Translations under genes and position numbers: made by a program
The notes under the pieces: model-generated
The model's database searches: none
The model's input: only the letters and a program-made list of their open reading frames with translations
What the model was told of the DNA's origin: nothing
Shown: positions 22,100 to 32,290 of the stretch, in pieces
How the letters are laid out: each line of letters begins with the position of its first letter
Numbering within the stretch: the stretch's first letter is position 1
Origin: Ariolimax columbianus
Lineage: Eukaryota; Mollusca; Gastropoda; Stylommatophora; Arionidae
DNA length: 64,000 bases
Direction of reading: 5' to 3'
NCBI GenBank assembly: GCA_036924085.1
Contig: JAVGWX010000004.1
Coordinates: 16,023,454 to 16,087,453 of the forward strand

Positions 22100-24468
22100 G
22101 TAAGTAAAGATTGCAACCTTGGCTGTTATAGTATTTTGTATGTATATGAAAACTACACGTTATATTGTTAGTTCGTATGTGTTCCTATGTATATGTACCC
22201 ACGGTGAACAGATAGGACAACAATAACCTTCTAATCATGTTGCAAAATGGCAACAGTAAAAGACTTACCTTTGGGCTAGCAACCTCATCATGCTCAGTTT
22301 GATAGGCCATGTATGTCGTAGGTTTTTCGAGATAGGATCACTTCTTCTAGTTCATCCAGCTGTAAATAGGTACCTGGCGAGGTCAGAGAAAAATGTAGGA
22401 TCTGCTGCAGAAGTTACGTGTTCGTGTCTGTTCTCGGTACTTTCAGCACCATTACCAAAATTGTCTGCATTATTGTCAAAATAGGAACTACGACTTTCGC
22501 CAAAAATTGGTTAAACGAGGCAGATTTCGTGTAATTAATTCAATTATTTTATGCAACTTATATCATAGACAGGAGAAGAGATGACAACCCTTAAGTCGTC
22601 CGCCTTATATTTGGCCTCTGACAATAAAGTAAAGTCTATATCCAAGCCTTCACATAGCGAAACTATTTAAATTAACAGGTGAATGGGCAGGTCAATGGCG
22701 CCCATATTTTGGATGTTCATTGCGAGGATTGCTAGCTCAACTATGTGAAGAAAACTTACTTGAATACACTTGCTGCATTGCAGGTAGATGTGGTAGTAAA
22801 GAATCAACGGTCAAAGGAGAAAACTGAAGACAACCCGTTAGATAACAATGGGAAACCACAGATGTATACTCCTTTGAACTGAATAACAGTCGAAACTTTA
22901 AATAATGTAGATGGTTGTGAAAGGAATTGACTGCCAACACTTGGTGAAGATGACCCAATTGTTAACTTCTCTTTTTTTCTCAACAGTGCTCACGAGTTCT
23001 TGTTCCTGCACAACGTAGATGTGGCCTTCGACTTCGACTTCAGAAGTCGACAATGTCGTCGTTTTCCAGCAGGTCGGTTCCGCCCCTTTGAGGTGCCGTT
23101 CAATTCAACGTTTGAAGCGGAGTACCAATTGGGAGGTCCAAACGAAATAGTTGTAGTAGACAGATGGTCCGACCGGATCCCAGGCAGACAACGTTAGTGT
23201 TTCATTTATTTTACTTATTGTTGAATTTCTTTAATGGAATATGTTAAAATGATGAAGATAGAGTATTGAGAGATGTTTCTGGTTCAGTCCCTGGCCTCAC
23301 GCTCCAGAGTATTGAGAGATGTTTCTGGTTCGGTCCCTGGCCTCACGCTCCAGAGTATTGAGAGATGTTCCTGGTTTAGTACCTGGTCCACGCTCGTCTA
23401 ATTAACTGAAATATGTGCCTGATAATACAAAGGAACTGCTCATCTCACCTAAATAAAATAAGAACCTTGTATAAAAAATCTCTAACACTTCCTCTACGAC
23501 GGCAATGTCTGATATAAAATTATGTTTGAGTATTGGATAAAACGCCTGTGCATATAAGAGATTAGGACACGAATAATTTAAATTGAAAGGAGGGAAAAAA
23601 AAGATTTTCCTATTCCATATGACTTCTCGAAAAAAAAGCGAGACACAAAATTCGCTGGTATTAAAATTGAGGAAAATAGTCTAGTCATGTGTTGTAGGTC
23701 TAATAATTATGTAAGGAGATAGTGAACAACAAATAAACGACTATATAATTGACTAACTATCAAAAGGAAAGGCCGTGATTTAAGACGCAGGTTTAGCCTT
23801 AGTTGCCTTATACTTTTACAGAGGCAGATGCCCCTGTGCAGGTCCCAACTCTGACGTGAGCTGGATGTAGCCGGTAGGAGGATTACCTGCTTTGTGGTAT
23901 AAGCTCGAGCAGCTTATTATTCCGCTGCGTTGGAATAAGTGGCGCGGTTGGTAGTTAACCGATTAGGGTGTCCATGCAAATATACTGAAACTATAGCGAA
24001 GTAGACCCAAGGAATGTTAAATGCCATATATGCTGTTCTTAACAAACCATCTAACAATGGCCGGTGTTATGCAATGTCACACAGTTAGTCGCCTCTTACC
24101 ACATACTGGCTGTGTGGCAGTGGTGCTATTCTTGTCATTGTCATACGCAAAGACCCAGGGGAACTAGAGACTTGCAATAACTTCTTTAAGTAGAGGAGTT
24201 CATGAATGAAAGCATAACATTATATCATCATCATCATCATCATCAAGAAGCATGTCCTTTATAGAACGTCGCTCCCATCACAGACTGTCTGAAAGAAACT
24301 CTTTCGTTGCCAAAACTTCAGCCTCCACCACAGTCAAACCCTGGCATTCCTGGAAATCGTGTTGCCATCGTCTTCTCGGTCTACCGCTGCTTCTTTTGCC
24401 TGGCACAATACCTTCGATCACTGTTCCTTCAAGACCGTTGTGTCTTTTGGTGTGAAGAAAATATGTTA

Positions 24469-24501
<33 letters not shown>

Positions 24502-25254
24502 CGAGGCGTGTTCAAATGCGACAGGACTTTACTGTACCAAGTGAACATGCGTATGATGACGTCACTTCAGATGAAAATCACACATAACAACCCACAAGTT
24601 TGCAAAATTTCATTATCCTCCGACTCATAGTTTCCTCAGCAGACAGAAGACCGTTGAAAACATGGCGGGTGTGGTATGGAATCACACTGCATTAAACTGA
24701 AGTATCGGTCCAAATTGTGAACGCCTTCCAGTACTTCAGTTTCTTGCTAACCACCATTTAAACTGTCCCTAGCGACACAGCGAATTCCTGTGCTAGCGAA
24801 CGTAACCATTCGGCGACGGTCCACCCGAATTGCTGCATCAATTTTGACGATTGCATCTTTTGACACAACAATATGCATCTGATTTGGTGTCGGAAGATCT
24901 TTCGTTAACTCACGTCCTTCTTTAAACATCGTTGTCAAGTTTTTCACTGTTGTATTCAACATACATTTGTCACCATACACTGCCTGCATTCTGCGATGAA
25001 TGTCAACTGGTAGAAATTTTTTAGCTGCTAGAAACCGAATCACCGCTTGCTGATCAATTCTGGACGTATATCGTCTCACACTCGTCATGGTTTCAACGGT
25101 GTGCTGAGGAAACTATGAGTTGGAGGATAATGAAATTTTGCAAACTTGAAAGTTGGTATGCACTGCTTACACATAAAGTGACATTATATTGCGCATCGTA
25201 TGTATGTTAGCTTGGTGCAGTTAGGTCCGGCTTCATTTGAACACGGCTCGTATA

Positions 25255-25290
<36 letters not shown>

Positions 25291-25597
25291 AATACATACA
25301 CATATATATATATATATATATATACGCAGCTACACACTCTCGCACACACACACACATCATACACATGTATTTCAATATGATTGCATTATATCTCCCTCCT
25401 TCTACCTTTGTGTGTTGTTATCTTTCCTTTTTCTTGTGTCGGTTATTTTCTACATGATCGTATAGCAAACCCATTGCCCAACCCTTAATAATAGCCATTT
25501 AAATACATGCCTGGCATGTTACAGTGTTACTATTTGTTTCTCCCCTTCCAGGCCATCACACGACCGATGTGTGTGTGTGTGTGTATATATATATATA

Positions 25598-25631
<34 letters not shown>

Positions 25632-26111
25632 CACGACGCTTAAATTTAAAATGGAATTGGAGTATCTTTTTATTTCGTGTTTACTTTCACCAGCAATCAT
25701 TTTCCTATACAATTCCTATGCAGCTCTAAACAATATGCATGATCCCATATAGCTAGCGTAGAGAGCATAGATAGAGTAGTTATCTTAGGATGTACCATGA
25801 CGCTTTAACATTATTCTCCTGCATTATCAATGTAAAAAAAATAAGAAACCATATTTCCATCCACTCATATAGGTGAGACCTGGGTTGGGGAGTTCTCGCT
25901 AGCTAACTGCTACCCAATCAGCCAGTTTGTGTTGGACCAAGACGACTTCAATCGTACATCCATCACTCACTTCTACAATGTTGTCCAGGGCATCGTCAAC
26001 CCGAATGACTTCGACGTGCCTCGCGAGTGCTTCAACGCCACATACTTGGATGTGATGCCCATAGAAGCTCGGCATGCCAGAGCTGTGTACACAAGGGGAT
26101 TGTTTCCATAG
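21981..26111 (+). CDS. Ependymin-related protein gene, three 3' exons (5' exon not found)
   Basis: Three exons join cleanly with GT-AG introns and matching phases: 21981-22099, 22987-23192 and 25873-26111. Together they encode about 187 residues ending at TAG. Family features seen: an opening stretch ending in YDRNNVRVVLFEES (a strand region typical of ependymins); DVAFDFDFRSRQCRRFP with a conserved Cys; FRPFEVPFNSTFEAEYQLGG; a DRWSDRIPG turn; GETWVGEFSLANCYPIS with the second Cys; and FYNVVQGIVNPNDFDVP followed by Cys near the end. Four N-glycosylation sequons (NGS, NST, NRT, NAT) fit a secreted glycoprotein. Family members usually have about 200-230 residues with a signal peptide and a first Cys in an N-terminal exon. 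That exon is not recognisable here and may lie upstream beyond the satellites. Ependymins are extracellular lipid- or calcium-binding proteins; the exact role in this species is unknown. Confidence 0.88.
22987..23192 (+). CDS. Ependymin-related gene, exon b
   Basis: The acceptor is TTTTTTTCTCAACAG at 22986 and the donor is C|GTTAGT at 23193. It encodes AHEFLFLHNVDVAFDF through RWSDRIPGRQ, the central family block with one conserved Cys and the NST sequon. It enters with T completing an Asp codon and leaves with C of an Arg codon. Confidence 0.9.
23260..23397. repeat. 46-bp tandem repeat, 3 copies, in an intron
   Basis: AGAGTATTGAGAGATGTTTC plus GGTTCAGTCCCTGGCC recurs at 23260, 23306 and 23352 inside the second intron of the ependymin-related gene. 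Copies differ at only a few bases. Confidence 0.9.
23398..24220. other. Intron sequence with no recognised feature
   Basis: Part of the second intron. A locally GC-richer patch at 23790-24150 has no ORF or repeat partner within the window; it may be a worn mobile element. Confidence 0.35.
24222..24460 (-). pseudogene. LINE C-terminal relic with GAT-rich tail, in an intron
   Basis: The (ATC)n at 24224-24244 would be the 3' GAT tail. Minus-strand reading from about 24450 gives VIEGIVPGKRSSGRPRRRW and then a QDFQECQGLTVVE-like region. This is the common LINE C-terminal motif (G-K-R-GRPRRRW). It lies in antisense to the ependymin-related gene. Confidence 0.65.
24462..24501. repeat. (TA)n microsatellite at the left end of the mariner element
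   Basis: About 17 TA units; the element inserted at its right edge. Confidence 0.9.
24502..25250 (-). mobile_element. mariner-type DNA transposon deletion derivative
   Basis: Terminal inverted repeats CGAGGCGTGTTCAAATG (24502) and its near complement ending CATTTGAACACGGCTCG (25250) bound a 749-bp element. TA dinucleotides flank both ends, as expected for the Tc1/mariner TA target duplication, and both sides are TA microsatellite. The minus-strand ORF 24747-25088 starts MTSVRRYTSRIDQQAVIRFL and matches the N-terminal helix-turn-helix of mariner transposases. The catalytic DD(D/E) part is absent, so the element cannot move on its own. It lies in an intron of the ependymin-related gene, opposite to its direction. 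Confidence 0.85.
24747..25088 (-). pseudogene. Truncated mariner transposase (DNA-binding region only)
   Basis: 113 codons from ATG at 25088. Residues about 10-60 form the helix-turn-helix region (AVIRFLAAKKFLPVDIHRRM, then AVYGDKCMLNTTVKNL). Residues about 65-100 resemble the linker and second helical part (AIVKIDAAIRVDRRRMVTFA). Full mariner transposases have about 345 residues, and here nothing remains of the catalytic domain. It could still bind its own inverted repeats if expressed, but nothing shows that it is. Confidence 0.8.
25251..25326. repeat. (TA)n microsatellite at the right end of the mariner element
   Basis: TA tract broken by a TTAATACATACAC segment, continuing the tract at 24462-24501. 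A (CA)n patch follows at 25344-25358. Confidence 0.88.
25568..25629. repeat. Palindromic (GT)n(AT)n(AC)n microsatellite in an intron
   Basis: A GT run is followed by TATATATATATA and then a longer AC run. The GT and AC arms are complementary, so it can form a hairpin or cruciform. It lies about 240 bp before the terminal exon of the ependymin-related gene. Confidence 0.92.
25873..26111 (+). CDS. Ependymin-related gene, terminal exon
   Basis: The acceptor is ATATAG at 25867-25872. It encodes RETWVGEFSLANCYPISQF through the C-terminus YTRGLFP and TAG at 26109-26111. It holds two conserved Cys and the NRT and NAT sequons. The frame continues from exon b without a shift. Confidence 0.9.
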
Positions 26112-26178
26112 ACCGTTACACACACACCAGGGGTCTCCTTTGTTTTGTTCTTATAAGCTAGATTAATTTCATTCTTTT

Positions 26179-26184
26179 AATAAA
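26179..26184 (+). terminator. Candidate polyadenylation signal of the ependymin-related gene
   Basis: AATAAA 68 bp after the stop codon, followed by a T-rich stretch (TTTGTAAACTG at about 26210). Its position suits a short 3' UTR; later signals are also possible. Confidence 0.55.
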
Positions 26185-26189
26185 TTCAA

Positions 26190-26889
26190 TCTGGCATACC
26201 CTTTATCCATGTTTGTAAACTGCCGTATTTGTACTGATTCAATACTTCAGAGCTAAATTAAATTATACATCTATAATTAAGCTGTAATGACTACTTTTTT
26301 ACCTCAAATATAAATTCCGAAAATTGAAGTTAACATTTTCGAGTAATTATTATAGAAAAGTCAAAGACATGCACTTAATATGTACATAGACAAGTGAGTT
26401 ATTTTAGATAAATAGCCAGTGTAGGTGTCTATTTTAGTCATGCATGCACATAATTACTGAACAAAATATCAGTTTTTTGTTTTTTTTTCCACTCGTTTGC
26501 CACAACACATCACCTTACTTCAGATATTGATACTATCACAGACAACATTTTGCACACAATTTAATATTTGTGAGATGTTTATATTTTTGTAAATTGCAGG
26601 CGAGATAACTAAACAATTAAAGCTAGTTTTTTGTACAAGTCGCATTTCCTGTTTATTTTGAGAGTGTGTTTCAGAGAGTGTTATGAAGTTTCATAAAAAG
26701 ATTATATTTCTTTGTGTATTTTTTTTCTTGCTGGAATTCATGTTTGAAATAACACTAATTTATATTCAATTAACATATTTAGTCAGATAAGACTTACAGT
26801 TATATTTGCGTCTCACGTGTCTTTCAGGTGTGCACAGAATATATCAGATATGGAGTAAATTTCAAAGCCCAAATGTAGTGTATGTTGTT
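26190..26889. other. AT-rich 3' flank, no gene recognised
   Basis: Possibly includes 3' UTR of the ependymin-related gene if the first poly-A signal is skipped. No other feature seen. Confidence 0.4.
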
Positions 26890-26902
26890 ATATCTTATAG
26901 TT

Positions 26903-27152
26903 AGGGGACGGCGTGGCCTAGTGGTTAAGTAACCAGAAGGTGCTGGGTTCGATCCCCATCACAGCACCGGCCGTTACCCCGGGGAAGCAAACCCTTAGAA
27001 AATGCAGGAGGAAGCAGACCCTTACATAAAATGCATGCTGAAGTCGGATGCACTGGGCCGACAGGCGCAAAATAAAAACCACAGTGTAACGCACACACGC
27101 CTTGGGGAATAGATAAATAAGGCGAACGCAAAAAAAAAAAAAAGAAACAAAA
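26903..27152 (+). mobile_element. tRNA-derived SINE, family A, copy 2, with intact target duplication
   Basis: Starts GGGGACGGCGTGGCCTAGTG with an intact A-box-like TGGCCTAGTGG and B box GGGTTCGATCCCC. It then carries the GAAAATGCAGGA body and the module GAAGTCGGATGCACTGGGCC, and ends in an A-rich tail. A 13-bp direct repeat ATATCTTATAGTT flanks it at 26890-26902 and 27153-27165, the signature of LINE-machinery retroposition. The perfect duplication and intact boxes mark it as younger than the copy at 12437. Confidence 0.93.
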
Positions 27153-27233
27153 ATATCTTATAGTTGATTCCACCTTTATCGCAATTGTTTTTGCTTGTTT
27201 TTTTTGTTTCATAAATGTTGTCATTACATAACA

Positions 27234-27405
27234 GAGCAGGTGACCGAGCGGTTAGGATATATGTTTTATAGTCAGAACTGTAAAGGTTCAAGCCCTGCGA
27301 ACGGTCCTTGATTTGTTTAACGAGGTAGGAATAAAACACTAATTTGTGTTATCATTCCCTGAAAAGGACGTCTGCTTTTCTGCACCTAAAACCGTCAGAA
27401 GTAAA
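27234..27405 (+). mobile_element. tRNA-like SINE head, distinct family
   Basis: GAGCAGGTGACCGAGCGGTT resembles a class-II tRNA A-box region, and AAGGTTCAAGCCC 50 bp later is a B box. The acceptor stem does not pair convincingly, and the sequence runs on into a non-tRNA body containing AAAAGGACGTC. A SINE or tRNA pseudogene is therefore likelier than a working tRNA. There is no second copy in this window. Confidence 0.55.
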
Positions 27406-27549
27406 CATTTACATGCATCAATATCTTTTGATATGTATAAATTGTTAATCTGACCTGTATAAATACTGTTAGTCTTCAAAATATGATACGAGTATAATTG
27501 TCATGAAACCATATTTTCAGAAAGTGTCTCTCTCTATTTCCCCCCTCTC

Positions 27550-27552
<3 letters not shown>

Positions 27553-27588
<36 letters not shown>
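27553..27588. repeat. (CT)n microsatellite
   Basis: About 18 CT/TC units just upstream of the GC-richer ORF region. Confidence 0.9.
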
Positions 27589-27590
<2 letters not shown>

Positions 27591-27767
27591 TCGACATGCA
27601 TACAAATAATCACACACGCATACACAAAAGTAAGATGGCCACCCCTTAGTGGCTGCGCTCTCGACTCGCTCAGGTGTTTGTGTCGAGTTTTCCGATGTTT
27701 TGTGGTTCCTATGGATTATATTTAATAAATCTTTCCCTAGGTGGTTTCAAGGACTTAATTCTGTAAA

Positions 27768-28223
27768 ATGTGTGTGCTTTCGATCGGTTATCCTGTTTGT
27801 TATGCTGCGTTTCGCTGCATTTTCTGCCTGGCTCAAGCTGAGGGAAACCAGTCAATGACGGAGTTCATCGTTCCGCTTAACTGCACACCAGAATTTAGTC
27901 TAGACTATCACTACTCAAGGACATTTCTGCTCGGACTGAAGCCGACTTCCCCCCTGTCCACCCCTCCCTCCACTGGAGGTTACACGATACCTCTCACAAC
28001 CTCGTATTCTCAGCACAGCAATGGTCACGCTGACGAAAAGTTGGAGTCAACCAGAAGCATCGGCAGCGGGACACGTAAAAACTGGGAGTTTGACACGGAC
28101 AGACACGGAATGCCTGACACAAATATTGGTCTAACGCAGTCCTCACGGCCCTCATCCCAAAGCTGCGGAGTACACGGTTCCACCTGGGGAGTCTGTAGGG
28201 ATTTCGGTCCATGCTACGCATGA
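27768..28223 (+). CDS. Unrecognised 151-codon ORF in a GC-rich patch
   Basis: The frame starts MCVLSIGYPVCYAAFRCIFC (Cys-rich and hydrophobic at the start) and ends CRDFGPCYA. The local sequence (about 27630-28230) is clearly GC-richer than its flanks and is not a tandem repeat. I do not recognise the protein. The head GATGGCCACCCCTTAGTGGC at 27634, and partial open stretches in the other frames, make the 5' region of an unplaced retroelement a serious alternative. No RT motif is visible. An (AC)n tract follows at 28302. A real host exon is possible but unsupported. Confidence 0.3.
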   Translation: MCVLSIGYPVCYAAFRCIFCLAQAEGNQSMTEFIVPLNCTPEFSLDYHYSRTFLLGLKPTSPLSTPPSTGGYTIPLTTSYSQHSNGHADEKLESTRSIGSGTRKNWEFDTDRHGMPDTNIGLTQSSRPSSQSCGVHGSTWGVCRDFGPCYA

Positions 28224-28301
28224 ACACAGCCTCAGCAGTTGGACATGGTAGTGGTTGATCGATGCAACGGGCCTTTGACGCTTACCAGAACATTATTATT
28301 A

Positions 28302-28335
28302 AACACAAACACACACACACACACACACACACACA
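28302..28335. repeat. (AC)n microsatellite
   Basis: About 16 AC units. Confidence 0.9.
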
Positions 28336-28339
28336 TACG

Positions 28340-31300
28340 TAATTCTGAACAGTAACAGCATACCTTGTCATGCATTTTCAGTCTGATACTTTTTTTTCTC
28401 TATAAACATATTTCCAATGGTCTACGTTTACTAACCTGTGTGACATGATTAATGATGAGGTCAAGGCTAGACAGGTAGTGACAAGCCCCTTTTTAGATAA
28501 GTACCATATTACTCTGTTATCAGTTCACAACTGATTAGTTTTTACTTTTTAGATTGCCCCCTTTATGGTATCAATAATCAATGCCTCGGACATGCTTGTG
28601 TCCACATACATTTCGTTCCTTCTTGCCCAAAACACTGTCAAAGACAGTCGAGTCAAGTAAATGCCATAGTTTTCACTGATACATATTTATGACGGACATG
28701 TTCTTGCCGTGTCTGACTTGTGGACTGAATGCGATCTAACTACTGAATGGAGCGTTTTCGTGAAAAATTATGGTTTATGAAGTGTTTATATAAATTACAA
28801 TATTCTTTGTGACAGAAAAAAAACTCAGTTTGGTTTAAAGTGAATGCATTCGTATATTTAGTTGATCTAATTTGGCCTTACAAAAAGAGTGTCATTTCAT
28901 CAGCTCATTTATATCCTACTCAAACATGTAATAAATCATTCAAATCATAAATTATTTGCACTGAAGAAGTGCTTTATGTGTATAAAGTGTGCTATATTAA
29001 GTTATTAATCGGAGCTTTCATTTATTATAATATGTATATATTTATTAGCCGAAACCAGTAACAATAAAGCTCACCAAATGCTGTGCCGTGATCCGAGATA
29101 TAATACACATGTGATGGTGTAGTTGTATGATTAATCTGACAGTTCTCTGGTATAACTTTTGACTAGCGTATGAATTAGCTTTGTACAAATATTGGGGCAC
29201 CTATTTTGTGCATTACAAAAATAATAATAATTGTTTGATGAAATGGGCAGACGTAGAATTTATCTTTGTTTAAATATATTTCACTATCTCCTATTTCAAA
29301 TCTTTTCATGATGGAGAGTTTGTTAAAGTTGTGCTTAATAACAAGGCCGATGCAGGAAGTAAGAGTCACAATTTTGAAATAAACTTCTATCATGACTCGT
29401 TGATTAGTAAAGTGGGCTAATGTGCCCACATGAAAACCAATGTATTCTTTATGCTCTTATGTAAAATACAACTAACATTGACTTGAAAGCTTGGATCATA
29501 GAAGTAAATTGAATCGTATGCAAAGGGACATTATGCACATTAAAGATTGAGACACAGTGTCTTAGCAATCTCAGCCCAAATGTTTCGTTTAGGCCAGTCA
29601 TGTATGCACATACAATAATATTTATATTTAAACAACATTGTCACATACGAACATCTAAAAAATTAACAAACCAATAACCTTTCAACTACTATAGACTATC
29701 AATTTAAAATTAAAATCTCATCAGAACTATCCTATAATGAGCCAACAGTGACAAATCCTCCCACGGCTTCCGTGTTTACTTAATGGTCGTTTGGACACTC
29801 TCTTCCATGTATGCTGTGGCCTGTCTCTCGCCCACTTTCCTTGAGGGACCAACAATAGAGACTGTCTAGCAGTCTATATACAGACACGCACCCATGTATG
29901 TAAATGTATCAATTCTCGTTTCCATCACTGTATGCATATTTACAAACACATATTTCTTGTTTATCAACATCCAGCACAAAATATGAAAACATATATTCTG
30001 TAATCACAGTACATCCACGATGCCAACGAAAACTATATGCATATACTACAATACGTAAGTTAGCTTACGGCAACGACTATTTCAACTGGGCTTCCTTTGT
30101 TTTGTGTGCAACATTACATATTGAAATATGAATGCCTTTTAAGAACAGTACCATTTTAAAACATTATTGTGTATTACTAAACATGAATACCCACTTGTTT
30201 TCGATTTTACGGTAGAGGCAATACATACACTATTTACACTGTATGCAGAAGTACATTTTAAAAGTAACATCACGCGTTTTTTTTTACTTTCACTAATATT
30301 GCGGCAGTTGAATACTATACTGAAAACATTTGTATGTAATATATGTGCACATTGTTTCAGTTAGTATCGTTCTTTGCATAATTATGTTTCCAGTTTTTTA
30401 ATTTATATACGTTTTAACGATACTGTTGCAATTTCATTTTTAATCTAACAATTTAAAAAAAAAAGATTCCTTCCTGCATTAATGTGCTCGCATTTTCAGT
30501 CATTCATACACCTGCATTAGCGTAAATTCGGCAATTTAACTCAAACCCTAAAAAAAGTTCTAACAATTGTTATAGCTTTAAATCAATTTGTCCAGTTATA
30601 AAATCAAATTGTTCCCAAAATTACATGGCCATGCCATCCAGTATCAACAACCTTCTTTACTAAAACATCAGAAAGCAGAATGACTTCCAGAACAAATTTA
30701 TCATAGCAGATCCACTGAAGCGTTTGAAATAGTATTAAGCCTTCTCGACCAACCAGATGGTGCACGTAAATGCCAAAAAGAGGCTCACTAATACCAGTGG
30801 GTTTCTCCCCAACAACTCAAAACATAACGAAAGATAATAATTATGTTGTGGATTATAAAGAAATTGATGTCTGAACAACGAACATTTATCAAGTTCAAAT
30901 TGGCAAATGCTTGTGCAGTTATGTATATATATATATATTTATATAAACAATTATTTAATCAAGATATACCAATACATTACCATGACTCTTGAATGCTCAA
31001 AGCTCTTTGTACTCAATAACAGTGAGTACTAAACATTGTCTTGTCTTGTAAGGTTAGAGCTTTTACGTAAGTAAGAGCATGATGCCAGATGATTTATGCG
31101 ACCGAGTATCAACTAAATGTGAAATAATGTCCATGCTCGGCTAATGCTCTGATTACCTGATGACAGACAAATGAACGAAAACTGCCGTTTGAATGTCCAA
31201 AGAGCAAAGAGGTTCAAAGGTCAAACAAGGCCGTACCGTGCAATACTCAAATTGGGTGTATGTAGGTCTCTGGTAACTTATTGCCGTGACAGTGAGAGAC

Positions 31301-31350
31301 AGTGGACGTAAGTGTGAATGAAATCATTGTACATGGACTTTACCTACAAA
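28340..31350. other. 3 kb of AT-rich unique DNA, no gene recognised
   Basis: All ORFs here are under 85 codons and carry no motif. A short (TA)n occurs at about 30923-30945. I see no RNA gene or mobile element. Confidence 0.45.
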
Positions 31351-31355
31351 TGTTA

Positions 31356-31356
<1 letters not shown>

Positions 31357-31401
<45 letters not shown>

Positions 31402-31410
31402 TACACACAG
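31357..31410. repeat. (TA)n(CA)n compound microsatellite
   Basis: TA units followed by ACACACACACACACAT. It lies about 40 bp before a family E fragment. Confidence 0.9.
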
Positions 31411-31445
31411 GCACAAACAAACTGCAAGTTACCATACCTTTTCCT

Positions 31446-31592
31446 TATGTGTCGGACAGAGAAGTGCAAATATCGCAGTCAAGCTGTAAACTACGACACT
31501 ATGCATTCCGTTGTCCAGAAAACCTACTACTACTTGCAAATCATTTTGTAGGTCTTAGTGGCAAAGGGAACGAACGACGAAGAAGGAATACG
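31446..31592 (+). mobile_element. SINE-like family E, 5'-truncated copy
   Basis: Starts inside the GTCGGA module and then matches GTGCAAATATCGCAGTCAAG, CTGTAAACTACGACAC and GCATTCCGTTGTCC of the full copies at 15139 and 36655. It ends GAACGAACGACGAAGAAGGA. The 5' truncation and shared 3' end indicate target-primed reverse transcription. Confidence 0.82.
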
Positions 31593-31939
31593 TTTTCATA
31601 GTACGAAGGGCTGAATAGATAATAAAACGTAGACGACACACAACACGTTCACATTATATTTTTTGAGAAGCTCTTCTTTTTATTAGAGGCAGTGAAGATT
31701 ACTTAGAACCACCATGTTTGAAGTCATCACTAATTAAACATTACAGAAATGCAAGACGCACATTCACACCAAATTTGACAAGAATTATTACATGTTGACA
31801 CTGGGCTGCCATTGAGACCACATACAGTTTGAACTAGATACGAATAATAGTTTTGTTTGATATTTGAACGTTAGAACAATCATTTGTGCATGTTTTCAAA
31901 AAAATTAGAATTGAACACGATTCGTCTTAAATTTGTGTC

Positions 31940-32110
31940 TAAGGTAAATATCTTTTGGATGTGTTTGGTATGTATCGTTTGGATGTGTGAGATATATATA
32001 GTTTGGGTGTGTTGTGTGTTTGTATCGTGTGTGTGTGTGTGAGTGTGTGAGGTATTTATTGCTTGAGCCTGTGAGGTATACATCGTTTGGTTGTGTGGCA
32101 TGAGTAAGTG
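31940..32110. repeat. Degenerate minisatellite of GTGTGAGGTAT type
   Basis: Phrases such as GGATGTGTGAGATATATA, TTGGGTGTGTTGTGTGT and TGTGAGGTATACATCG recur about every 30 bp with poor conservation. Confidence 0.6.
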
Positions 32111-32233
32111 AACGACATGGGAAGATAACCGCACAAATATACATACAGGTATTCACTTTTTAAAATATATATTTTATATGGATTGTTCCCCCTTACTTCA
32201 ACCCCATTGTGTAAGCAGATAATACTTGTAATT

Positions 32234-32236
<3 letters not shown>

Positions 32237-32288
<52 letters not shown>
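32237..32288. repeat. (TA)n microsatellite
   Basis: About 26 uninterrupted TA units. Confidence 0.95.
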
Positions 32289-32290
<2 letters not shown>

